Shown: piece by piece, positions 1-5,717 of the stretch
Layout: each line of letters starts with the position of its first letter
Numbering within the stretch: the first letter of the stretch is position 1
NCBI GenBank assembly: GCA_017305815.1
Contig: JAFKJZ010000498.1
Span: forward strand, 1-6,987
Source: Hyphomicrobiales bacterium
GTDB lineage: Bacteria; Pseudomonadota; Alphaproteobacteria; Rhizobiales; Kaistiaceae
Length of the DNA: 6,987 nucleotides
Reading direction: 5' to 3'
Notes under the pieces: generated by a model
Seen by the model: the letters and a program-made list of their open reading frames with translations, nothing else
Told to the model about the DNA's origin: nothing
The model's database searches: none
Position numbers and translations under genes: made by a program

Positions 1-333
1 CTTGCGCGTGTCGGTCTCCACGCCGCGCATCTCCAGGCCGAAGCCGATGTTCCGCTCGACCGGCATGGTCGGGTAGAGCGCGTAGGACTGGAACACCATG
101 GCGATGTTGCGGTTCTTCGGGTGGACGTCGTTGACCCTTTTGTCGCCGATCCGGATGTCGCCTGCGGTCGGCGTCTCGAGCCCGGCGATGATGTTCAGAA
201 GGGTGGACTTGCCGCAGCCCGAGGGGCCGAGCAGGACGAGGAACTCGCCGTCCTCCAGCTTCAGGTCGATGCTCTGCAGCACATCGAGGGCGCCGAAGCT
301 CTTGCGTACGCCGTTCAGCGTCAGTGTCGACAT
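1..333 (-). CDS. ABC transporter ATP-binding protein, MalK/UgpC type (3' part cut by window edge)
   Basis: This is the N-terminal 111 residues of the ATPase that should power the two permeases encoded just upstream. The Walker A motif GPSGCGKST is at residues 36-44. The Q-loop is at 79-88 (MVFQSYALYP) and is followed by a NIGFGLEMRG stretch typical of carbohydrate (CUT1) ATPases. The signature LSGGQ, Walker B, H-loop and C-terminal regulatory OB-like domain would lie beyond the left edge and are not seen. The A-loop aromatic is probably F13. The ATG at 333 was chosen because GGA of the ribosome-binding site overlaps the stop of the preceding permease gene, and the protein starts with the usual M-x-x-L-x-L-x-x-V-x-K strand. 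Family placement is secure. Substrate cannot be told from this subunit, and such ATPases are sometimes shared between transporters. Confidence 0.93.
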   Translation of the reverse strand, partial: MSTLTLNGVRKSFGALDVLQSIDLKLEDGEFLVLLGPSGCGKSTLLNIIAGLETPTAGDIRIGDKRVNDVHPKNRNIAMVFQSYALYPTMPVERNIGFGLEMRGVETDTRK

Positions 334-340
334 GGTTTCG

Positions 341-346
341 TCCTCA
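341..346 (-). promoter_or_regulatory. Ribosome-binding site overlapping the stop of the MalG-type permease gene
   Basis: On the minus strand, TGAGGA combines the permease stop codon TGA with the Shine-Dalgarno core of the ATPase gene, and the ATG follows 10 nt after the stop. The overlap suggests that ribosomes terminating on the permease gene reinitiate on the ATPase gene. It also fixes the ATG at 333 as the ATPase start. Confidence 0.75.
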
Positions 347-1189
347 ACCCTTGACCGCGCCGGCGGTGATTCCGTGGACCATGGTCCGCTGCACGATGGC
401 GAACAGGATCATGACGGGGATGATGCTGATGATGCCGCCGGCGGCGAGCACGCCCCAGGGCAGCTGGAATTCGCCGACCATCAGCTGCAGGCCGACCGGC
501 CAGGTGCGCGAGCCCTGGCTGGTGGTGAGCATCAGCGCGAACAGGAACTCGTTCCACGCCGCGATGGCGACGAAGACGGAGGTGGCGACGAGGCCATTGC
601 GGGCGAGCGGCAGCACGATGCGGACCATGGCGCCGAGCCGCGTGCAGCCGTCGATGCGGGCGGCGCTTTCGAGCTCCTTCGGCGCCGCGTCGAAGAAGCC
701 CTTCAGCATCCAGACGAACAGCGGCAGCAGGAAGCTCGTATAGGCAAGCGCGAGGCCGAGCCGGCTGTCGAGCAGGCCGACGCCGCGCATCAGGATGAAG
801 AGCGGGATGATCATCAGCACGGCCGGGAACATGCGGATGACCAGATAGCCCAGCATCAGCGCGCTTCGGCCGCGATAGTGGAAGCGCGAGAAGGAATAGG
901 CGGCGAGCGTGCCGGTGATCAGGCAGAGCCCCACCGTGGTCGCCGTGACGACGAAGGAATTGAACACCAGCGTCGGGAAGCCGGACTGGGTCCAGATCGC
1001 GACGTAATTGTCGAAGGTGATCCGGGTCGGGATGTACTGGATCGTCTGGGTGACGATGTCGGCTTCGTATTTGAGCGAGGTCAGGAAGGTCCACAGAAGC
1101 GGGAAGATGCAGAAGATCGTCAGCGTGATGAGCACCGCATAGGTGGCGATGTTCCAGGCGAGACGGGCGCGGCGGCTTGTCGTGATCAT
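344..1189 (-). CDS. Carbohydrate ABC transporter permease, MalG/UgpE type (CUT1)
   Basis: This is an inner-membrane permease of 281 residues, the usual length for MalG-type subunits. Six hydrophobic segments are visible, at roughly residues 14-38, 74-100, 109-135, 140-165, 198-222 and 245-268. The cytoplasmic EAA coupling loop, which docks onto the ATPase, is at about 172-194 and reads ELESAARIDG, then ends VLPLARNGL. The AWNEFLFAL stretch at 211-219 is a hallmark of this subfamily. The protein would pair with the MalF-type permease encoded immediately upstream to form the membrane channel. The ATG at 1189 has TGAGGA overlapping the previous stop, and a short basic N-terminus (TSRRAR) precedes the first membrane segment, as expected. 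Nothing looks broken. Substrate is unknown. Confidence 0.95.
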   Translation of the reverse strand: MITTSRRARLAWNIATYAVLITLTIFCIFPLLWTFLTSLKYEADIVTQTIQYIPTRITFDNYVAIWTQSGFPTLVFNSFVVTATTVGLCLITGTLAAYSFSRFHYRGRSALMLGYLVIRMFPAVLMIIPLFILMRGVGLLDSRLGLALAYTSFLLPLFVWMLKGFFDAAPKELESAARIDGCTRLGAMVRIVLPLARNGLVATSVFVAIAAWNEFLFALMLTTSQGSRTWPVGLQLMVGEFQLPWGVLAAGGIISIIPVMILFAIVQRTMVHGITAGAVKG

Positions 1190-1196
1190 GGCTCGT

Positions 1197-1202
1197 TCCT
1201 CA
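1197..1202 (-). promoter_or_regulatory. Ribosome-binding site overlapping the stop of the MalF-type permease gene
   Basis: TGAGGA on the minus strand joins the stop codon of the first permease gene to the Shine-Dalgarno core of the second. The gap from stop to ATG is 10 nt, identical to the neighbouring junctions. This supports coupled translation, a sensible way to keep the two permease subunits in equal amounts. Confidence 0.75.
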
Positions 1203-2156
1203 GTCCTGGTTCACCTTGGAGACGCGCACATAGGCCCAGGCGAACAGCATGAGCAGCACGAACATCACGACGGAAAGCGCGCCGGCATAGCCGAAGTTGA
1301 AGTCCTTGTAGGCCTTCTGGAACGCATAGAGCGACAGCACCTGGGTCGACTGGCCGGGGCCGCCGCCGGTCAGGATCAGCAGGAGATCCGGCGAATTGAC
1401 CAGGCCGATGACGCGGAGGATGACGGCGGCGGCGATGACCGAGCGCAGCATGGGCAGCGTGATCAGCCGCAGCTGGCGGATCGGGCCGGCGCCGTCGACA
1501 GAGGCCGCCTTGTAGAGGTCGTCCGGAACGCCCTTGAGGCCCGCGAGCAGTAGCAGCGCGAAGAAGGGGAAGCCGTGCCAGGCCTCGACGAGGATGGCGG
1601 CGCCGAGCGCGGTCGAGGGATCGGCGAACCAGGCCTTGTAGCTCTCCAGGAAGCCGAGGCGAACGAGGATGTCGTTGATGACGCCGAGGCGCGGATCGAG
1701 CAGCAGCGCCCACATGTGGCCGGCGACGACGTTGGGCAGGAAGTAGGGCAAAAGGATCAGCACGCCTATCAGCTTGGTGCCGGGCAGGTTGCGGTTGAGC
1801 GCCAGCGCGGCGACGAGGCCGAGCCCGAACTCGATCACCACGGCGAAGGTGACCCAGACGGCGGTGTTGCGCAGCGACAGCCAGAACACCTTGTCGGACC
1901 ACATGGCGATGTAGTGCTTGAAGCCGACGAAGCCGGTGCCGAGATCGGGCCGGTTCAGCCGCATCTGGCGGAAGCTGAGCTGGAAGCCGTAGACGGTCGG
2001 ATAGAGCACCACCGCCAGGATCAGGATCGCGCTGGGGACCAGCAGCAGATACATCCAGTAGCGGCTTTCGGAGAGACGGCCGAGCGCCGCCGCCGGATCG
2101 AGCCGCCGCCAGATCGAGGGTGACGGCTCGGAAAGGGCTGACATGCGTTCGGCCAT
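1200..2156 (-). CDS. Carbohydrate ABC transporter permease, MalF/UgpA type (CUT1)
   Basis: This is an inner-membrane permease of 318 residues. A cytoplasmic N-terminus of about 32 residues leads into the first membrane segment (about 33-58, ending LYPTVYGFQLSF, the typical UgpA-type sequence). Further segments lie near 97-120, 129-153, 182-206, 236-260 and 290-312. The EAA loop is at 214-235 (LYKAASVDGAG, then ITLP). It is followed by the LTGGGPGQST motif at 262-271, strongly characteristic of MalF/UgpA proteins that lack the large periplasmic loop of E. coli MalF. The ATG at 2156 is preceded by GGAG overlapping the upstream stop. An internal ATG at codon 5 is possible but has no better ribosome-binding site. 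It forms the channel with the next gene's product. Substrate is unknown. Confidence 0.95.
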   Translation of the reverse strand: MAERMSALSEPSPSIWRRLDPAAALGRLSESRYWMYLLLVPSAILILAVVLYPTVYGFQLSFRQMRLNRPDLGTGFVGFKHYIAMWSDKVFWLSLRNTAVWVTFAVVIEFGLGLVAALALNRNLPGTKLIGVLILLPYFLPNVVAGHMWALLLDPRLGVINDILVRLGFLESYKAWFADPSTALGAAILVEAWHGFPFFALLLLAGLKGVPDDLYKAASVDGAGPIRQLRLITLPMLRSVIAAAVILRVIGLVNSPDLLLILTGGGPGQSTQVLSLYAFQKAYKDFNFGYAGALSVVMFVLLMLFAWAYVRVSKVNQD

Positions 2157-2163
2157 CCGCTTC

Positions 2164-2169
2164 TCCTCA
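2164..2169 (-). promoter_or_regulatory. Ribosome-binding site overlapping the stop of the enolase-family gene
   Basis: TGAGGAG on the minus strand contains the stop codon of the enolase-superfamily gene and the Shine-Dalgarno core for the first permease gene. The ATG follows 10 nt after the stop. The overlap ties expression of the enzyme to that of the transporter and decides the permease start at 2156. Confidence 0.75.
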
Positions 2170-3273
2170 GACGATTGCGAGCGCGGTGCGCTCTAGATGG
2201 CCCCAGTCCGGCTCGAAGCCGAGGCCTGGCGTCTCCGGTACGGTGATGTAGCCGTCGACGACCGGCAGCTCCGCCATGGTGGCGAGGCCGGCGATCTGCT
2301 CGCTCGACATCACGAGCTGCTCGTAGAAGTCGTTGTTGGGGATGGCGCCGCAGATATGCGCGTTGGCGACGCCCATGCCGTGCACCTGGGCGCGCATGCC
2401 GTGCGATTCCGCCAGATGCGCCACCTTCATCGCGCCGGTGATGCCGCCCTTGTAGAAGGAAGAGGTGCGCATCATGTCGAGCGCGCCCATGTCGATCCAG
2501 GTGGCGGCGTTCCAGTGACAGCCATCCGAGGTCTCGGCCGCGAGCACCGGGATCTCCAGCTGCTCGGTCAGCTTCACATAACTGCGCAGGTCGAATTCGC
2601 GCATCGGCTCCTCGTACCAGAGGAAGCCGGCATCCTCGAGCTGGCGGCCGAACCAGAGCGAGGTGACGAAATCCCAGCCGGCCGAGCCGTCGAACATCAG
2701 CGCCGCGCTGTCGCCGGTCCATTTGCGCAGATTGTGGCTGAGCTTGGCATCCTGCTTGGCATCGCCCCAGGCATGCAGCTTGAAGGCGGTGAAGCCGACA
2801 TCCACGCATTCCTTGATGTAGCGCTCATACTCTTCCATCGTGTTCCAGGTGACGGTCGAGGCATAGGCCTGGATGCGGTTCGAATTGCCGCCGAGCAGCT
2901 GGTAGAGCGGCAGGCCCGCCTTCTTGGCCTTGATGTCCCAGGCGAGCTGGTCGATCAGACCGAGATGGCGCATGTGCAGTTCCTCGATCCGGTCGATCTC
3001 CCAGATCCTGGTCCAGAGCCGCTCGGTCATCAGCGGGTTCTCGCCGATCAGCGACTTCAGCCGCCGGCGCGTCAGGCTGGCGATCGCCTCGCCGTCGCCG
3101 ATCTTGATCGCGCCGGTGATGCCCTCGTCGGTATCCATGCGCAGGATCGCCGATTTCGGGCGCTGGTCGAGCGGCGTGCCGTCGCCCGAGCCGGCGAGGC
3201 CCTCGCGCCAGCGGAACGGATATTGCGGGTGATCGTCCTCGACGATGTAGGCACGGATATCGGTGATCTTCAC
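2167..3273 (-). CDS. Enolase-superfamily enzyme, mandelate racemase subgroup (probable sugar-acid dehydratase or epimerase)
   Basis: This is a complete 368-residue protein of the mandelate racemase/muconate-lactonizing family. The N-terminal capping domain spans about residues 1-125 and the (beta/alpha)7-beta barrel about 130-350. Magnesium ligands can be placed at D195 (in LMFDGSAGW), E221 (in YEEP) and E247 (in AAETS). Candidate catalytic residues are K165 and H167 (a KxH on the second barrel strand), the D266/H298 dyad (in LDMMRT and VHGMG) and E318. The His-Asp pair places it in the mandelate racemase subgroup rather than the muconate-lactonizing subgroup, which uses Lys there. Family members abstract the proton alpha to a carboxylate, and most with this layout dehydrate or epimerise acid sugars. 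The start is GTG at 3273, supported by GGGAG six nt upstream. Lying inside a transporter operon, it probably acts on the imported compound or an early product. Substrate is not identifiable. Confidence 0.9.
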   Translation of the reverse strand: MKITDIRAYIVEDDHPQYPFRWREGLAGSGDGTPLDQRPKSAILRMDTDEGITGAIKIGDGEAIASLTRRRLKSLIGENPLMTERLWTRIWEIDRIEELHMRHLGLIDQLAWDIKAKKAGLPLYQLLGGNSNRIQAYASTVTWNTMEEYERYIKECVDVGFTAFKLHAWGDAKQDAKLSHNLRKWTGDSAALMFDGSAGWDFVTSLWFGRQLEDAGFLWYEEPMREFDLRSYVKLTEQLEIPVLAAETSDGCHWNAATWIDMGALDMMRTSSFYKGGITGAMKVAHLAESHGMRAQVHGMGVANAHICGAIPNNDFYEQLVMSSEQIAGLATMAELPVVDGYITVPETPGLGFEPDWGHLERTALAIV

Positions 3274-3279
3274 GAAAGG

Positions 3280-3284
3280 CTCCC
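3280..3284 (-). promoter_or_regulatory. Ribosome-binding site of the enolase-family gene
   Basis: GGGAG lies six nt upstream of GTG on the minus strand. It supports the non-ATG start at 3273, which also gives the expected N-terminal strand (VKITDIRAYIV as written in the gene, M in the protein). No convincing separate promoter is visible between here and the repeats at 3366-3484, so the gene probably depends on readthrough from the binding-protein gene. Confidence 0.6.
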
Positions 3285-3365
3285 GGCGTGATCGGCACGC
3301 CTTGACGGATTGCGATGAGCGGTAGGGATGGCGTTTCAGGAACGGTCGAGGGGGGGCGTCGCCTT

Positions 3366-3412
3366 ACCTCTCCCAGAGGGAGAGGTCGGCTCGCAGAGCC
3401 GGGTGAGGGGTT
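3366..3412 (+). repeat. Dispersed palindromic repeat, copy 1 (plus orientation)
   Basis: The copy begins with a perfect 9-bp hairpin (ACCTCTCCC at 3366-3374, loop AGA, GGGAGAGGT at 3378-3386). A second hairpin follows (GGCTC 3388-3392, GAGCC 3396-3400), then GGGTGAGGGG. This is the layout of a short non-coding repeat that I recognise as widely scattered between genes in Hyphomicrobiales and related bacteria. Copy 2 lies 24 bp away in opposite orientation. The hairpins may stabilise the 3' end of the binding-protein message or trim readthrough. Confidence 0.85.
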
Positions 3413-3436
3413 AGGGAACCATCCGGAGAGGCCGTA

Positions 3437-3484
3437 AACCCTCACCCGCCGGCTACGCCGTCGACCTCTCCCTCAGGGAGAGGT
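3437..3484 (-). repeat. Dispersed palindromic repeat, copy 2 (inverted relative to copy 1)
   Basis: Read on the minus strand, this matches copy 1: ACCTCTCCC, loop TGA, GGGAGAGGT (arms at 3476-3484 and 3464-3472), then a small CGGC/GCCG hairpin (3450-3453 and 3457-3460), then GGGTGAGGG. The middle hairpins of the two copies differ in sequence but both keep self-pairing. This shows selection or origin for structure rather than sequence. It begins 25 bp after the stop of the binding-protein gene. Confidence 0.85.
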
Positions 3485-3509
3485 GAAGACGATGCCTTGA
3501 TGCACGGGG

Positions 3510-4760
3510 CTACTTGGTCTCTTCGAGCCCGGCGATCATCTCGTCGACGGCGTCCTCGGCCGTCATCTGGCCGATCAGCACCTTCTGGAAGGCGGCGAGC
3601 ACGGTATGCTCCGACCAGCCGGCGATGCCGACGAAATTGGCCGGCAGGCGGCCGAACGAAAGCGTCTCGACGGCCGGCGCATAGAGCGGGTTCGAGGTGA
3701 TGCGCTCGTCCTTGACCACGGCGGCATTGGCGGGGAAGTAGCCCGTCTTTTCCAGGAAGGCGATGGCCGGCTCGGACTGGCCCCAATAGCTGATCCAGTC
3801 CCAGGAAGCGTCGGCGTTCTCTTCCTTCATCAGCGCATTGTAGAGATAGGCGAGGCGGGCGACGCGCGCGGCCGGGCCGGCGGGAATCGCGAAGGTCTTG
3901 AACTCGACGCCCGGCTTGAGGGCGGCCGAAATCTCCTGGAACGAGCCGGTGTGGTGCCAGACCATCGCCGTCTGGCCGGTGCGGAAGGCTTCCATGATCT
4001 GGCGGTAGCCGTCGCCCGGCGCGCTCGGCGGCACGACCTTCTCGGTGGTGAAAAGGCCGGCATAGAACTTGACCGCCTCGATCGCCTTGTCGCGGTCGAG
4101 GCCGATATTGCCCTCCGCGTCGACGACCGGCGCGCCGAAGGATTCCATCATGTCGAGCACGTATTTCTGGCCGCCGGCGCCGCCGCGCATGCCGAAGCCG
4201 AAGCGGCCCTTGGCCGGGTCGGTCAGCTTCTTCGCGATGTCGACGAACTCGGCATAGGTGGTCGGCGGACCGGCGATGCCGGCCTCCTCGAACCAGTCGG
4301 AGCGGTAATAGCCCCAGTCGACGAAGGCGAAGGCGGGTACGCCGTAGATCTTGCCTTCGCGCGAGATGCCCTTCCAGCGGTCCTCCGGGAAGTGGGCCTT
4401 TTCGCTCCAGCCGTCGACGCGGGCGGTGATGTCGACGAGGCCTTCCATCGCCAGCATGTCGGCGAGGCGCTCGGCCGTCACCATCGTCGTGTCGGGGCGG
4501 CTGCCGGAGACTACGGCGGCGGTGAACTTCGCCATGAATTCCGGGTTCGGGATGTTTTCCTGGGTGACCGTGATGTCCGGCTTCGCCTTGGCGAACGCCT
4601 CCATCACCGCCTGCAGGCCGGCGAACTCGGCCTGGCTGGTGAAATGGTGCCAGTAGTTGATGTTGCTGGCGGCGAGGGCGCGCATCGGCGCCAGCGCTGC
4701 GCCGGCAACGAGCGCGGCGCTGCCGGCCATCAGGCTGCGGCGGGTGATGTTGGCGACCAT
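3510..4760 (-). CDS. Extracellular solute-binding protein of a CUT1 sugar ABC transporter, probably Tat-exported
   Basis: This is a 416-residue periplasmic substrate-binding protein of family 1 (MalE/UgpB-like). The N-terminus has a twin-arginine-like motif (TRRSLM, residues 6-11), a hydrophobic alanine-rich stretch and a signal-peptidase site ALA before A31, giving a mature start ASNINYWHHF. The central YGVPAFAFVDWGYYRSDWFEEAG (two adjacent blocks, residues 139-161) is the typical hinge and ligand-cleft region. Aromatic residues W37, W149, Y151 and Y152 are candidates for stacking on a sugar. The ATG at 4760 follows a strong GGGAGGA with 5-nt spacing. It is the first gene of the leftward operon and is followed by hairpin repeats. 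This is a common arrangement giving excess binding protein over permease. It delivers ligand to the two permeases; the ligand is unknown. Confidence 0.95.
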   Translation of the reverse strand: MVANITRRSLMAGSAALVAGAALAPMRALAASNINYWHHFTSQAEFAGLQAVMEAFAKAKPDITVTQENIPNPEFMAKFTAAVVSGSRPDTTMVTAERLADMLAMEGLVDITARVDGWSEKAHFPEDRWKGISREGKIYGVPAFAFVDWGYYRSDWFEEAGIAGPPTTYAEFVDIAKKLTDPAKGRFGFGMRGGAGGQKYVLDMMESFGAPVVDAEGNIGLDRDKAIEAVKFYAGLFTTEKVVPPSAPGDGYRQIMEAFRTGQTAMVWHHTGSFQEISAALKPGVEFKTFAIPAGPAARVARLAYLYNALMKEENADASWDWISYWGQSEPAIAFLEKTGYFPANAAVVKDERITSNPLYAPAVETLSFGRLPANFVGIAGWSEHTVLAAFQKVLIGQMTAEDAVDEMIAGLEETK

Positions 4761-4822
4761 TGGTTTCCTCCCAGTGTCGACATATGGGCGAGTTTGGCCG
4801 CCTCTCCCGCAACCAAATTCCG

Positions 4823-4851
4823 CATCTGATTATTCATATCGACCATCTGAT
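4823..4851. repeat. CATCTGAT direct repeat in the divergent control region
   Basis: CATCTGAT occurs at 4823-4830 and again at 4844-4851, exactly 21 bp apart, or two helical turns. Both copies overlap the proposed leftward promoter, one at the -10 box and one beside the -35 box. Same-face spacing makes this a plausible binding site for a dimeric regulator, perhaps the GntR protein encoded next door. The role is inferred. Confidence 0.5.
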
Positions 4852-4856
4852 AGCAA
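4829..4856 (-). promoter_or_regulatory. Candidate sigma-70-type promoter for the transport operon
   Basis: On the minus strand, TTGCTA (4856-4851) and AATAAT (4834-4829) are separated by 16 bp. They match the housekeeping consensus at four and five of six positions. Transcription would start near 4822, leaving a leader of about 60 nt before the binding-protein ATG. The stretch is AT-rich compared with its surroundings. No experimental support is available. Confidence 0.45.
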
Positions 4857-4869
4857 CAGGCTTGCTGTT
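4855..4869. repeat. AACAG-N5-CTGTT inverted repeat
   Basis: Perfect 5-bp arms (4855-4859 and 4865-4869) flank GCTTG. The left arm overlaps the -35 box of the candidate leftward promoter, and the right end abuts the TTCATATATGAA palindrome. It could be a second operator or a chance short repeat. Confidence 0.35.
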
Positions 4870-4880
4870 TCATATATGAA
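4869..4880. promoter_or_regulatory. Candidate operator palindrome TTCATATATGAA
   Basis: This perfect 12-bp palindrome lies just upstream of the leftward candidate promoter and about 40 bp before the regulator start codon. A partial copy (TTCATAT) recurs at 4833-4839. A TATAGG box at 4889-4894 could be the -10 of the rightward regulator promoter, placing the palindrome over its -35 region and allowing autoregulation. GntR/FadR regulators bind short palindromes of about this size, so the local regulator is the likely ligand. That assignment is inference. Confidence 0.5.
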
Positions 4881-4919
4881 GAATGTGCTATAGGGCTGGC
4901 GAGGAGGACTTTCGTCACC

Positions 4920-5588
4920 ATGGCCCAGATCGCCGAAGCCCCGACCAAGCTCAGCCAGATCGCCTATCAGCGCTTCAAGGAGGCGCTGTTCTCGCGCCGG
5001 ATTCCGATCGGCGCGACCGTCTCGCAGGGCGAGCTGGCGGAGCTGCTCGAGGTGCAGACGGGCGCGCTGCGCGAGGCGATGCAATTGCTCGAGAAGGAGG
5101 GCTTCCTCACGGTCCTGCCGCGCTCGGGCATCCGCATCGTCAAGCCGGACATGAGCCATCTGAAGGACTGCTTCCAGATGCGCCGCGTGCTGGAGGGGGA
5201 GGCGGTGCGCCGCTTCGCCGAGCGGGCGACGATGAGCGAATTGGCCGACTGGCGGGCGCGGCACGAGGCGATCATCGAACTCGCGCGTGGTGGCACGGTC
5301 GAATCGGCCCTGATCGCGCGCTCGGCCGAGGTCGACCAGGCCTTTCACCGGGCGCTGCTGGAGAGCACGCGCAACCCGCTGATGATTTCGGCCCATGCGC
5401 ATATGATGGAGCAGATCGGCGTCATCCGGCTCGACAACATGTACATGCTGTCCTCGCTCGCCATCGTGCAGACGATGCAGGAGCATCTCGCCGTGCTGGC
5501 CGCGCTCGAGGCGCAGGATCCCGACACCGCCGTCGCGGCGATGGACGCGCATCTCGCCCGCGCCATGCATCGCGCCATGGGCCTCTGA
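4920..5588 (+). CDS. GntR-family transcriptional regulator, FadR subfamily (FCD domain)
   Basis: This 222-residue protein has a normal length for the FadR subfamily. An N-terminal winged helix-turn-helix spans about residues 10-75, with G31, L39, the recognition helix region (VQTGALREAM, 45-54), LEKEGFL and the wing PRSGIRIV. The C-terminal all-helical FCD ligand domain spans about 80-216. Likely metal or ligand residues there are D139, H143 (DxxxH), H189 and H211, the usual pattern of one Asp and three His. FCD regulators sense carboxylated metabolites such as sugar acids, which fits control of the divergent transporter and enolase-family operon. The recognition helix has QTGALREAM where most relatives read SRTPVREAL. 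The ATG at 4920 follows GAGGAGGA with a rather long spacing of 11 nt. The FCD assignment is strong; target and inducer are inferred. Confidence 0.93.
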   Translation: MAQIAEAPTKLSQIAYQRFKEALFSRRIPIGATVSQGELAELLEVQTGALREAMQLLEKEGFLTVLPRSGIRIVKPDMSHLKDCFQMRRVLEGEAVRRFAERATMSELADWRARHEAIIELARGGTVESALIARSAEVDQAFHRALLESTRNPLMISAHAHMMEQIGVIRLDNMYMLSSLAIVQTMQEHLAVLAALEAQDPDTAVAAMDAHLARAMHRAMGL

Positions 5589-5614
5589 CGCCGCGCGATC
5601 GCAAAAGGCGAAGC

Positions 5615-5669
5615 AAAAAAAAGAAGGCCAGGGCATCCCGCCGTACCGGCGAAAGGCCCTGGCCTTTTT
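5615..5669. terminator. Bidirectional intrinsic terminator between the convergent regulator and ftsK genes
   Basis: An 11-bp perfect stem (AAGGCCAGGGC 5624-5634 with GCCCTGGCCTT 5656-5666) encloses a second small hairpin (CGCCG/CGGCG, 5639-5643 and 5647-5651). It is followed by a T run on the plus strand (5665-5669) and preceded by eight A (5615-5622), which forms a U run on the minus transcript. It can therefore stop the regulator transcript rightward and the ftsK transcript leftward. Confidence 0.9.
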
Positions 5670-5680
5670 CGTGTCGACCG

Positions 5681-5711
5681 GTCCGGGCGAAGCGCGGCGC
5701 CTCGCCCGGAC
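5681..5711. repeat. GC-rich hairpin, 10-bp perfect arms
   Basis: GTCCGGGCGA (5681-5690) and TCGCCCGGAC (5702-5711) pair perfectly around an 11-nt loop. There is no T run, so it is not a terminator by itself. It sits between the bidirectional terminator and the RIME-like element and may be a remnant of another intergenic repeat or an RNA-stabilising stem on the ftsK message. Confidence 0.7.
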
Positions 5712-5717
5712 GAAGCG

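Noticed and set aside
98..1252. Long open frame on the plus strand opposite the ATPase and permease genes
   Set aside because: The translation is compositionally skewed (rich in D, E, H, R, G) with no recognisable domain. It is the antisense shadow of well-supported transporter genes in GC-rich DNA.
2197..3291. Plus-strand open frame opposite the enolase-family gene
   Set aside because: It has no family motifs, while the minus strand encodes a complete enzyme with all metal ligands. It is a GC-codon shadow.
3350..3356. Run of seven G in the gap upstream of the enolase-family gene, considered as a phase-variable tract
   Set aside because: It is short, upstream of the coding frame's ribosome-binding site by about 65 bp, and not placed in a promoter spacer, so no switching role is supported.
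3366..3484. CRISPR array or integron attC site
   Set aside because: There are only two copies, in inverted orientation, with internal hairpins, no spacer series and no cas or integrase gene nearby.
3606..4829. 407-codon plus-strand open frame opposite the binding-protein gene
   Set aside because: Low-complexity charged translation without domains; the minus strand has a full signal peptide and family-1 binding-protein features.
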